From the NCBI GenBank assembly GCA_963739625.1, contig CAVUAU010000014.1, positions 39,598 through 103,597 of the forward strand: 64,000 nt of DNA, in the 5' to 3' direction. The DNA comes from Salinimicrobium sp963739625. Lineage in GTDB: Bacteria; Bacteroidota; Bacteroidia; Flavobacteriales; Flavobacteriaceae. Positions 27,238 to 35,420 of the stretch are shown one piece after another (positions within the stretch are counted from its first letter, which is position 1; the number at the start of each line of letters is the position of its first letter). The notes beneath the pieces were generated by a model. It searched no databases and was not told where the DNA came from. It saw only the letters and a program-made list of their open reading frames with translations. A program made the position numbers and the translations under genes.

Positions 27238-27759
27238 ATGGGAAAAAGGAAAGAATTGACAAAGGTTGCGAAAAACCTTGGTTATCGTGGTACCGGCGAG
27301 ATCTACGACTTAAGAGACTGGCTGCGGGAGGAACATCAAATTCACGTGGAAACCGGAAGTATCTGGGATGAGGCGGGAAATCTTGTGGAATCTTATTTTT
27401 ATACAGTAACCGCCCCAATTTTTATTTACCACACCCAGCAGTCGTATTCCGGAGGAGGCAATTCTCATTCAGAAATGTTGGAGCTGGGGGTGCAGGAGGG
27501 TCTTGAATGGCTGGAATGTTATAAGGCCCAGAAACACCTTAAGGTGAGTGATGACCAGGTAGTAATTGCATATCTAAAGGGCTATAGAGATAAAGATGCT
27601 GCCGCAGGAGTGACGAGAAAATATCCTTCCAATCTTGAAAACTATGCTTATCTGCAGGGGAAATTAGGTGATTATATTGAAGAAGGCCTTACCGAAGACG
27701 ACATTGTGAGAATGATGAGAAACGAACTGGCCGATGAAGAAAAATTGCGGCTGCAATAA
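27238..27759 (+). CDS. Protein of unknown function
   Basis: A 173-residue soluble, acidic protein that I do not recognise. Visible features: a basic N-terminus (MGKRKELTKVAKNLGYRG), a beta-rich middle (VTAPIFIYHTQQSYSGGGNSHSEM) and a helical, acidic C-terminus (EEGLTEDDIVRMMRNELADEEK). There is no signal peptide, membrane helix or Cys cluster. It stands alone between the minus-strand units, with a promoter-like box 4 bases before its ATG. Codon use looks like that of its neighbours, so it is probably a real gene. Confidence 0.65.
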   Translation: MGKRKELTKVAKNLGYRGTGEIYDLRDWLREEHQIHVETGSIWDEAGNLVESYFYTVTAPIFIYHTQQSYSGGGNSHSEMLELGVQEGLEWLECYKAQKHLKVSDDQVVIAYLKGYRDKDAAAGVTRKYPSNLENYAYLQGKLGDYIEEGLTEDDIVRMMRNELADEEKLRLQ

Positions 27760-27788
27760 AATAAAAAGGCTGCTCTAAAGGAGCAGCC
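27756..27788 (-). terminator. Terminator after the CCG-domain gene
   Basis: GGCTGCTC (27768-27775) / GAGCAGCC (27781-27788) with a 5-base loop; on the minus strand it is followed by TTTTTATTTTATT. It lies 24 bases beyond the stop at 27812. Confidence 0.8.
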
Positions 27789-27811
27789 TCAAAAATGTCA
27801 TTTTTAAATCG

Positions 27812-28604
27812 TTATAGATCTTCGGCATTGGCGATCATTTCAGCAATATCCATTACCTCTACCTGACCTTCTTTGTCTTTTGCTTTTACTCCATCTGTAA
27901 GCATGGTATTACAGAAGGGACATCCTGCGGCAATAACTTCGGGCTGTACTTCAATAGCCTGTTCTGTCCTTGCCACGTTTACGTCTTCCACGCCGGGTTC
28001 AGGTTCTTTAAACATCTGGGCGCCACCGGCACCACAGCACATGGCGTTTTGTTTACACCTTTTCATTTCCACCAGCTCTACCTCCAGCTTTCTTAGCAGG
28101 TCACGCGGGGCTTCATAAATGCCATTTCCGCGACCCAGGTAACAGGGATCATGAAAGGTGATCTTTTTCCCTTTGAATTTTCCACCTTCTACAGTAAGCT
28201 TGCCCTCATCCAAAAGGGACTTTAGAAAAGTGGTATGGTGCATCACCTCGTAATTTCCTCCCAAGCCCGGGATATTCATTCTTGATGATATTGAAGCAAT
28301 GGGGACAGGTAGTAACGATCTTCTTGATCTCGTACCCGTTCAAAACTTCAATGTTTCCTGCGGCCTGCATCTGGTATAGGAATTCATTTCCGGCACGTTT
28401 GGCAGGATCGCCGGTGCAGCTTTCTTCGGTTCCTAAAACCGCGAAATCTACATTAGCTTTGTTCAGCAAACGCACAAATGCTTTGGTAATCTTTTTGGCC
28501 CGGTCATCAAAACTTCCGGCGCAACCTACCCAAAAAAGCACTTCGGGTTTCTTGCCTTCTGCCATATATTCTGCCATTGTAGGCACTTTAATATTTTCAG
28601 ACAT
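27812..28604 (-). CDS. CCG-domain Fe-S oxidoreductase (HdrB/LutA-like), one apparent frameshift
   Basis: Two cysteine-rich CCG-type domains like those of heterodisulfide reductase HdrB and LutA: CxxxPHC-type residues around TTCPHCFNIIKNEYP, then HDPCYLGRGNGIYE and CCGAGGAQMF, and a final AGCPFCNTML. They should bind an Fe-S centre and transfer electrons. The first part stops at 28206. Removing one base of the CCC at 28260-28262 joins NEYPGLG to GNYEVMHHTTF and gives 263 residues. It lies 45 bases after the membrane Fe-S gene and is probably its soluble partner, together forming an HdrDE-like quinone-linked module. Confidence 0.85.
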
Positions 28605-28648
28605 TGTGAATATTTTATGAAGCCGAATCCGGCTTTTTCAACAGTAAT

Positions 28649-30022
28649 TTAACTTTCGTTTGCCCAATTCAGACGGTCCATCTGATTATACGGCCATGGG
28701 GCGCCGTTATTTTCTATGTTGCTCAATGCATTGTTAAGATCTGAAGGCCCTGCACTTTGCTCCATCATAAGGTATCTTCTCATTTCAAGGATGATAGATA
28801 AGGGGTCAATCCCTACAGGACATGCTTCAACACACATGTTACAGGTAGTACACGCCCAAATCTCCTCCCGAAGGATGTAGTCATCAAGCAGTTGTTTACC
28901 ATCATCTTTAAAAGAACCGTTCTTGTTGATGTTTTCTCCCACTTCTTCCAGCCTGTCACGGGTGTCCATCATGATCTTACGCGGCGAAAGCAGTTTCCCG
29001 GTATTGTTTGCAGGACATTCTGAGGTACAACGCCCACATTCGGTACAGGTATAGGCATTTAGCAGCTGTACCCGGTTTAGATCAAATACGTCTGAGGCAC
29101 CAAATTTTTCGGGCTCTCCCTCCTCGCCTTCTTCAGGCTCTGCTGGTGCTGCGAAAGGATCGGCATCGGGATCCATCATTAGCTGCACCTCTTTGGTCAC
29201 CGCATCAATGTTGTCAAATTCTCCCTTCGGTCTGATCTTCGAAAAGTATACGTTTGGAAAAGCCAGCAGGATATGCAGATGCTTAGAAAAGTAGAGGTAG
29301 TTAAGGAAGAAAAGAATTCCGAGGATATGAAGCCACCAGGCAGATCTTTCAATAAGGATAAGGGTTGAATTGCTTAGACCTTCAAAAATGGGTAAAAACC
29401 AACCGCTCACAGGGAAAAATCCTGCAGAAACATAGTGTACAACGTCCTCACCTGGCTGGATTCCCGCCTGCAGCATCTCCTGCACATTGAGTTGTAATTG
29501 ATGGTCTGCCGCGTTCATTGTAAGGAACAGGAACATGAGCACCATCTCAAAATAGAGGATATAGTTAGCGTCATTTTTGGGCCAGCTGGTCATCTCACGC
29601 GCCATAAATCTATAGACGTGCAACACGTTGCGGCGTATCCAGAAGATAATTACCCCCACCAGCACCAGCAGTGCAAGAAGTTCAAAAGCACCAATTAAAA
29701 AACTGTATGCCCCGCCGGCAAAGGCAAAAATGCGATGGGTGCCAAAAATACCGTCGATAACGATTTCGAGAACTTCAATATTAATAATGATAAAACCAAG
29801 ATAAACGATAATATGCACGATTCCGGAAACCGGCCTGCGCACCATTTTGTACTGGCCCAGGGCAAGTTTCGCCATTTTCTTCCATCTCTTAGCGGGATTG
29901 TCACTGCGGTCGATCTCCCGTCCCAGTTTTACATTCCGGATCATGCGCCGGATATTGAATATGAAAATGCCTATCCCGACAGCAAAGGCCAGAATAAAAG
30001 CGACTTGTGCAAAAATATGCAT
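28649..30022 (-). CDS. Membrane-anchored 4Fe-4S protein (HdrC/DsrK/GlpC-like)
   Basis: A 457-residue protein. About residues 1-280 hold five or six membrane helices of the nitrate-reductase-gamma-like type, with candidate haem-ligand histidines. A cytosolic ferredoxin domain follows with two clusters, CTECGRCTSECP (near 324) and CTTCNMCVEACP (near 391), each the classic CxxCxxCxxxCP. An acidic linker (AEPEEGEEGEPE) separates membrane and Fe-S parts. It probably passes electrons between menaquinone and the CCG protein encoded next to it. It is 6 bases from the MlaD gene, an unusual pairing discussed under findings. Confidence 0.85.
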   Translation of the reverse strand: MHIFAQVAFILAFAVGIGIFIFNIRRMIRNVKLGREIDRSDNPAKRWKKMAKLALGQYKMVRRPVSGIVHIIVYLGFIIINIEVLEIVIDGIFGTHRIFAFAGGAYSFLIGAFELLALLVLVGVIIFWIRRNVLHVYRFMAREMTSWPKNDANYILYFEMVLMFLFLTMNAADHQLQLNVQEMLQAGIQPGEDVVHYVSAGFFPVSGWFLPIFEGLSNSTLILIERSAWWLHILGILFFLNYLYFSKHLHILLAFPNVYFSKIRPKGEFDNIDAVTKEVQLMMDPDADPFAAPAEPEEGEEGEPEKFGASDVFDLNRVQLLNAYTCTECGRCTSECPANNTGKLLSPRKIMMDTRDRLEEVGENINKNGSFKDDGKQLLDDYILREEIWACTTCNMCVEACPVGIDPLSIILEMRRYLMMEQSAGPSDLNNALSNIENNGAPWPYNQMDRLNWANES

Positions 30023-30028
30023 GGTTGG

Positions 30029-30979
30029 TTATTTAAGTGAGTCTTTTGGTTTCGAGTATGGCCCCGGATTCTTTCCGAAGATAGAAAAATGAACGTAACG
30101 CTTAGGATTTAATTTAACGTCCTGTATAAGTTCATCCAGCTGATTGGTTGCTCGCTCAAGGTTGTTATAGACCGAAGGATCATTGATCAAGCGTGCAGCA
30201 GTACCTTCTCCATTGTTCAATTTATCACTTACACTTTGTAGACCTGCAATGGTCTCTTCCAGATCTGTACTCATCTTCTCAAGATCGATCTCGTTCACCT
30301 TGCCCGAAAACTCCTTTAAATTCCGGCTCACCTGGGCAAAATTGGTCATAGCAGTATCGATCCTGTTGCTGTTGGATCCCAAAATATTGTCTGCGGTTTG
30401 CGCAGAACTTTTCAAGGCAGCTACCGTAATACTTAGATCTTCTATACTGTTTTTAAGATTTTCACGAGTTCTTGGATTCATCACTTCATTAAAGGAATTG
30501 ATGAGAGAATCTGTGCTCATAATTGCTTTTTCCACCTTTTCCTGAAGCGGGGTAAGCCTTTCATTCACCAGCTCCAGCAGTCCCTCTTCAATTTCACTGT
30601 TAAGGGTATCACCATCCTTAGCCAGGTTATCTCTCTCGTAGGTAGGAATGATCGCTACAGATTTTCCACCAATGAGTCCGCCGCCATAGATCTGGGCGAC
30701 ACTGTTTGCTGAAAAAGGAAGTTCAGTATCTACCGTGAAGGTCACTACCAGTTTTCCGGTATCATCCAAAAATCCGATTGCTGCAACGCTTCCCACTTTA
30801 AGCCCATTGATAGTCACCGGTGAAGACGGGGTCAAACCTTCTACATCATTATAAACGGCATAAAAGGTACGGCTGGAATCAAACCAGTTTTTCCCTTTTA
30901 AAAAACTATAACCGAAAATAAAAAGTAGAATGGCTACAAGTGCCAGCAGAGCGGTTTTAACCTCTTTAGTATACTTCAC
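30029..30979 (-). CDS. MlaD/MCE-family lipid-transport protein
   Basis: A 316-residue protein with an N-terminal membrane anchor (about 8-26, TALLALVAILLFIFGYSFL), one MCE domain (about 36-115, including YNDVEGLTPSSPVTINGLKVG) and a long C-terminal coiled coil. MlaD-type proteins form hexameric rings that carry phospholipids between inner and outer membranes. The start is GTG at 30979; there is no upstream in-frame ATG before the anchor. It is translated tightly ahead of the Fe-S membrane protein and follows the amidase by 56 bases. No MlaE/MlaF genes are adjacent. Confidence 0.88.
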   Translation of the reverse strand: MKYTKEVKTALLALVAILLFIFGYSFLKGKNWFDSSRTFYAVYNDVEGLTPSSPVTINGLKVGSVAAIGFLDDTGKLVVTFTVDTELPFSANSVAQIYGGGLIGGKSVAIIPTYERDNLAKDGDTLNSEIEEGLLELVNERLTPLQEKVEKAIMSTDSLINSFNEVMNPRTRENLKNSIEDLSITVAALKSSAQTADNILGSNSNRIDTAMTNFAQVSRNLKEFSGKVNEIDLEKMSTDLEETIAGLQSVSDKLNNGEGTAARLINDPSVYNNLERATNQLDELIQDVKLNPKRYVHFSIFGKNPGPYSKPKDSLK

Positions 30980-31004
30980 AAAGAATTTTTATTTGATGGA
31001 AGGA

Positions 31005-31012
31005 CAAATTTA
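31005..31012 (-). promoter_or_regulatory. Possible -7 box (TAAATTTG) for mlaD and the Fe-S genes
   Basis: An exact TAnnTTTG on the minus strand, 25 bases before the GTG at 30979. I find no -33 box at a good distance, so this is a weak prediction of an internal promoter after the amidase. Confidence 0.35.
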
Positions 31013-31035
31013 AAAATAAATATAGAAAAGAAGCT

Positions 31036-32157
31036 CTATTTCATTTTTGTTTTTAACGCGTCATTAACGCTGATCTTGTCATTGTTGCGGAAAGCGACGA
31101 TGTAACTGGAAGGATATCCGTTGCTTTTTGCAATCTCGTGAAGTTTCTTAATTTGAACGTAACTTGAGGTAGCCCCGTAATAGTATTTATAAAGTTTTCC
31201 TTCTTTATTTCGGGTTACATGATCCAGTCCTTTGAAATTTCGGGGAGAGGGATCAAGTTTACGGCCACTGGCAGCGAGTTGTACCCTAAAGGTCACATCT
31301 GTATACGTATCATTGGCGGCAACCTCGGCCACTTCAGGGTCTACCTTAATAGGCGGCTCTTCGGCAAGACCTTCCAAAACCTCGAGGTTAATACTGTTCT
31401 TATAGGCTTTTACCGCGTCTACTATAGCTCCAGACATTTTATCCTGCCCACTGCTACTGTTAAGAAACGGGCCTTCATTGTCATTGGTCAAAAACCCGGT
31501 TTCAATGAGTACACTCGGCATATAGGTTTCCCTAAGCACCAGGAATCCGGCCTGCTTCACTCCCCTATCCAGTCTCTTAAGCTCATTGGTGAACTTCTTC
31601 TGAACAAAATCTGCGAGTAACACGCTTTGATCGAGGTACTCTTCCTGCATCAGGGTCAAACCAATGTAAGACTCGGGAGAATTTGGGTTGAACCCGTCGT
31701 AAGTGACTTCATAGTCTTCCTCAAGAAAGATCACCGAGTTCTCATTCATAGCCACCTGCAGGTTATCTTTACTGCGGTGCAAACCCAGCACAAAGGTCTC
31801 GGTACCATGTGCCTGTGAACTGTGGGCATTACAGTGAACGGAAATAAAAAGATCGGCACCTGCTTTATTAGCAATATCGGCCCGTCCCGCAAGGGTCACG
31901 AAAACATCAGTTTTTCGGGTGTAGATCACCTTAACATCGGGCAGTTTTTCCAGTTCGGCACCAATATTAAGAATGATGTTAAGCGCGATATCTTTTTCAT
32001 AGTACCCGTTTCCCCGGTTTCCTGAATCTTTTCCGCCGTGACCGGCATCAAGGACTACCACAAATTTATCTTTCAGTGGCTTAGGATTGGAAGCCATAGA
32101 AACTGTGGAATAACTTAAAAATAAAAATACAAAAAGGGCAAGTAGGTTCGTTCTCAT
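31036..32157 (-). CDS. N-acetylmuramoyl-L-alanine amidase (Amidase_3) with SPOR-like C-terminus
   Basis: A 373-residue exported enzyme that cleaves the bond between MurNAc and the peptide stem. It has a signal peptide (about 1-23). Zinc-binding and catalytic residues are visible as DAGHGGKDSG near 36, the downstream Glu region, HCNAH near 107, and the ETGFLTN segment whose Glu is catalytic. The last 75 residues (FRVQLAAS, then LHEIAKSNGYPSSYIVAFRNN) look like a SPOR domain, which binds denuded septal peptidoglycan, pointing to cell separation. The start is ATG 32157; the frame is open two more codons to a TTG. It is divergent from lptD. Confidence 0.88.
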   Translation of the reverse strand: MRTNLLALFVFLFLSYSTVSMASNPKPLKDKFVVVLDAGHGGKDSGNRGNGYYEKDIALNIILNIGAELEKLPDVKVIYTRKTDVFVTLAGRADIANKAGADLFISVHCNAHSSQAHGTETFVLGLHRSKDNLQVAMNENSVIFLEEDYEVTYDGFNPNSPESYIGLTLMQEEYLDQSVLLADFVQKKFTNELKRLDRGVKQAGFLVLRETYMPSVLIETGFLTNDNEGPFLNSSSGQDKMSGAIVDAVKAYKNSINLEVLEGLAEEPPIKVDPEVAEVAANDTYTDVTFRVQLAASGRKLDPSPRNFKGLDHVTRNKEGKLYKYYYGATSSYVQIKKLHEIAKSNGYPSSYIVAFRNNDKISVNDALKTKMK

Positions 32158-32230
32158 ATGCAAATAACGATGTATTTAGGCGGTTATTTTATTTTTTAGC
32201 AAACCCAAAAGGTAGCTTAAAAAATATACG

Positions 32231-32238
32231 TAATTTTG
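32231..32238 (+). promoter_or_regulatory. -7 box (TAATTTTG) for lptD
   Basis: TAATTTTG lies 47 bases before the lptD start at 32286. The -33 position is not TTTG, so the match is to the -7 box only. Confidence 0.4.
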
Positions 32239-32285
32239 AAACTTCAAAAAACAAGCCAAACAGTACAAAAATAGCACATCTAGCA

Positions 32286-34985
32286 TTGCGAACAAATATA
32301 CTTCACATACTTTCCTGCTGCATTATTTGGATGTTTTTTTCCCCTCATCTTAATGCTCAGGAGATTCCAACCAAAGAAGGTATTCGCATTCCTGCTGAAA
32401 GAGAACCTGTTGTGCCCCTGCAGGATTCCATTAAGATCACCGCCGCTGTTCCTGTCTTGCAACCTACTGCCCAGGATACTGTAAAACCAAAGAGCCGTTT
32501 TCTTACAGACCAGGTGGTTTATTCTGCCGAAGATTATATGAGGCTGAGCCCCCGGGAGAACAGGCTATACCTCTACAATAATGCAGAGGTGACCTACGGC
32601 GACATCCATATCACCGCCGGAAAGATCATTCTCGACAACGAGCGCAATGAAGTCTACGCCTACGGAATACCCGATTCCACCGGCAACTACACCCAAAAAC
32701 CTGTTTTTTCACAAGCGCAGAGTGAAGTGCGGCCAGATTCTATCAGGTTTAATTTTGAAACACAAAAAGCACTGGTTTTCAATTCCCGAACCACCCAGGG
32801 AGAATTTAAGGTGCTGGGGCAGGTCACAAAGCGGGAGAACGATTCGGTTTACTATATGAAGAACGTTAAATTTACGACTTCTGAAAATGAGGAAAATCCC
32901 GATTATTATTTCTACGCCCGCAAGATAAAATTTGTTCCGGATAAGAAAATTGTAGCAGGTCTTGTCAACATGTACATTGCCGATGTTCCCACCCCGCTGG
33001 GACTACCTTTCGGCTATTTTCCCATGACAGATGAGGAGACATCAGGGTTCATTATCCCCTCTTTTGGAGAAGATAACCAGCGAGGCTATTACCTGCAAAA
33101 TGGAGGTTACTACTTTGCCATCAGTGACTACGTCGATCTTACGGTTTTGGGAGACTACTACAGCAACGGCAGCTATGGTTTGCGCACAGAATCTTCTTAT
33201 GCCCTGCGATATCGCTTCCGCGGAAATTTGAGTTTTAGATATGAAAAGCTTCTGAACAGTGAAAGAGGTTTCCCCGATTTTTCTGAATCGTCGATCTACA
33301 ACCTGAGGTGGTATCATACGCAGGATCAAAAAGCTAGTCCGAATTCACGTTTTTCGGCCTCTGTAAACCTGGGGAGTAGCGATTATTACCAGGCTTCTAC
33401 CAACCAGATGAACACCGGAAACAGGCTAACAAATACCCTTAGCTCTTCTGTCTCCTACTCCAAGACATTTCCCATAGAGCCGCAGGTCAATTTAAGCATT
33501 ACGGCAACCCATAGCCAAAACACCAATACAAAGCAGATCAACATGACCCTGCCTACGGTACAGGCCAGCGTTGCACGGGTTTATCCTTTTGAACCTAAAA
33601 TAGGTGCCAAAAAAGGCATTATTGAGAACATTAACCTGCAGTACAATTTTAGAGGGGAAAACAGGTTTAGAACGACAGACTCACTGTTCTTTACTCCTGA
33701 AATGTTTAAGGACGCCACCATGGGAATGCAACACAGCATCCCCGTCACCACAAATTTCAAGTTACTCAATTACCTTAGTGTGACCGCGGGTGGAAATTAC
33801 ACCGAAAACTGGGTTTTTAAGACCTTTGAGCGCTCCTATGATGAAGAGCTACAAACGGAGGTAATCGACACTATTAACGGCTTTGACTCTTACAGAACCT
33901 ACAACTTCAATAGTAGCATTGGAACCACGGTATACGGGATGGTCAACTTTAGCGGGAAAGGAAAATATCAGGCCATTCGGCACGTAATGCGCCCATCGAT
34001 TAGTTATAACATCAACCCGGGATTTGACTACTACTATGACAGCTATCTAATTCCTGAAACAGCCGATGGCCGGGAAGAAAGAGAGGTGGAATATTCACGT
34101 TTCCAGGGAACTCTCTACGGACCTCCGGGCAAGGTTTTTTCGAGCTCCATCGGGTTCTCGCTTAGCAACACTTTTGAAGCAAAGGTGAAAGATTCTATTG
34201 ATGCCGAACCACGAAAAGTTACGCTGCTTAACAACCTGAACATTAGTACCTCCTACAATCTTGCGGGAGATTCACTTAAACTGTCGCCCATTAGCGTTAG
34301 GGGAAGTATTCCTGTGGCCGAGAAGCTCGATATCAACTTTGGGACAAACCTCGACATATACGCCCTCAACAACAACAATCGCAGGATTGATAAGCTGAAT
34401 ATCAATAACGGCGGAAGTCTTTTCAGGATGACCAATGCCAACCTTAGCTTTGGCTATTCCTTCTCCAGCAAGGATTTTACAGGCGGAAAAGAAAATGTGA
34501 ACCGTCTGGAAAACCAGACCTTCAGAAATGGCGGCCGCCCCGATGATCTTTTTGGAAAGGATATGGACATAGACGGCACTTTTTACGATGAGCACGAAGA
34601 AGATGTTGCCGATGAAGACCCAAATAAACCCGAGAACCAATGGTACAACTTTAGCGTCCCCTGGGACCTGAGACTGGCATATTCCATGAATTACTCTAAC
34701 AGCGCCCGGCAGAACGAAATTTCATCACACTCCCTGATGTTCTCCGGAAATGTGGAATTCTCTCCCAAATGGACGGTAGGGGTATCTTCGGGTTACGATT
34801 TTGTCAACCAGGGATTCACCCTCACCCAGCTAAGGTTTGCCCGTGACCTGGAGAGCTGGCGCATGACCTTCAACTGGACTCCTTTTGGAGTTTACAAACA
34901 GTGGAACTTCTTTATCGGGATCAAATCTTCGTTGTTGAGAGATATCAAGTATGAGAAACGAAGACAAAGAGACCGACAACTATAA
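32286..34985 (+). CDS. lptD: LPS-assembly outer-membrane protein LptD
   Basis: An 899-residue outer-membrane protein that inserts lipopolysaccharide into the outer leaflet. It has a signal peptide (about 1-24, ending NAQE), an OstA/LptA-like beta-jellyroll (about 60-200, with repeated 'GNYTQKPVFSQAQ' type strands), and a long C-terminal barrel with many aromatic strands up to residue 890. It is larger than the E. coli form, as usual in Bacteroidota. The start is TTG at 32286: no ATG precedes the signal peptide in frame and the next Met is inside it. It is followed after 12 bases by ridA. Confidence 0.85.
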   Translation: MRTNILHILSCCIIWMFFSPHLNAQEIPTKEGIRIPAEREPVVPLQDSIKITAAVPVLQPTAQDTVKPKSRFLTDQVVYSAEDYMRLSPRENRLYLYNNAEVTYGDIHITAGKIILDNERNEVYAYGIPDSTGNYTQKPVFSQAQSEVRPDSIRFNFETQKALVFNSRTTQGEFKVLGQVTKRENDSVYYMKNVKFTTSENEENPDYYFYARKIKFVPDKKIVAGLVNMYIADVPTPLGLPFGYFPMTDEETSGFIIPSFGEDNQRGYYLQNGGYYFAISDYVDLTVLGDYYSNGSYGLRTESSYALRYRFRGNLSFRYEKLLNSERGFPDFSESSIYNLRWYHTQDQKASPNSRFSASVNLGSSDYYQASTNQMNTGNRLTNTLSSSVSYSKTFPIEPQVNLSITATHSQNTNTKQINMTLPTVQASVARVYPFEPKIGAKKGIIENINLQYNFRGENRFRTTDSLFFTPEMFKDATMGMQHSIPVTTNFKLLNYLSVTAGGNYTENWVFKTFERSYDEELQTEVIDTINGFDSYRTYNFNSSIGTTVYGMVNFSGKGKYQAIRHVMRPSISYNINPGFDYYYDSYLIPETADGREEREVEYSRFQGTLYGPPGKVFSSSIGFSLSNTFEAKVKDSIDAEPRKVTLLNNLNISTSYNLAGDSLKLSPISVRGSIPVAEKLDINFGTNLDIYALNNNNRRIDKLNINNGGSLFRMTNANLSFGYSFSSKDFTGGKENVNRLENQTFRNGGRPDDLFGKDMDIDGTFYDEHEEDVADEDPNKPENQWYNFSVPWDLRLAYSMNYSNSARQNEISSHSLMFSGNVEFSPKWTVGVSSGYDFVNQGFTLTQLRFARDLESWRMTFNWTPFGVYKQWNFFIGIKSSLLRDIKYEKRRQRDRQL

Positions 34986-34997
34986 AAACCTTTCGTC

Positions 34998-35378
34998 ATG
35001 AAAAACATCATTAAAACAGATCAGGCTCCGGCACCCATTGGGCCTTACAATCAAGCAGTATTAGCGGGAAATACGCTCTACATCTCGGGGCAGATCGCGA
35101 TTAATCCTGTTGATGACAAACTTGTTACAGATGATATTCAGGAAGAGACCGAGCAGGTGATGAGAAACCTGAAAGCCATCCTGCAGGCTGCAGAAATGGA
35201 TTTTACAAATGTTGTCAAAACTTCCATTTTCATCAGTGACATGAACAACTTTTCGCAGATCAATTCTGTGTACTCTAAATATTTCGATGAGAAGACCGCT
35301 CCCGCCCGGGAGACAGTTGAAGTAGCAAACCTTCCGAAGTTTGTGAACGTTGAAATAAGCGCAATAGCTATTAAATAA
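34998..35378 (+). CDS. ridA: RidA-family enamine/imine deaminase
   Basis: A 126-residue protein. The family signature is clear: APIGPYNQAVLAGNTLYISGQI near the start and ARETVEVANLPKFVNVEISAIA at the end, including the conserved Arg (near 105) and Glu (near 120) of the active site at trimer interfaces. RidA hydrolyses reactive enamines released by PLP enzymes and so protects metabolism. It sits 12 bases behind lptD and shares a terminator with convergent tamB. Confidence 0.93.
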   Translation: MKNIIKTDQAPAPIGPYNQAVLAGNTLYISGQIAINPVDDKLVTDDIQEETEQVMRNLKAILQAAEMDFTNVVKTSIFISDMNNFSQINSVYSKYFDEKTAPARETVEVANLPKFVNVEISAIAIK

Positions 35379-35379
35379 A

Positions 35380-35420
35380 ACCTAAGAGGTCCCAAAAATG
35401 CCCTTTTTGGAACCTCTTAA
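35380..35420. terminator. Bidirectional terminator between ridA and tamB
   Basis: Inverted repeat AAGAGGTCCCAAAAA / TTTTTGGAACCTCTT (35384-35418, one mismatch) around a short loop, between two convergent genes. The internal A/T runs can act as U-tracts in either direction. The tamB stop codon lies at its right edge. Confidence 0.75.
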
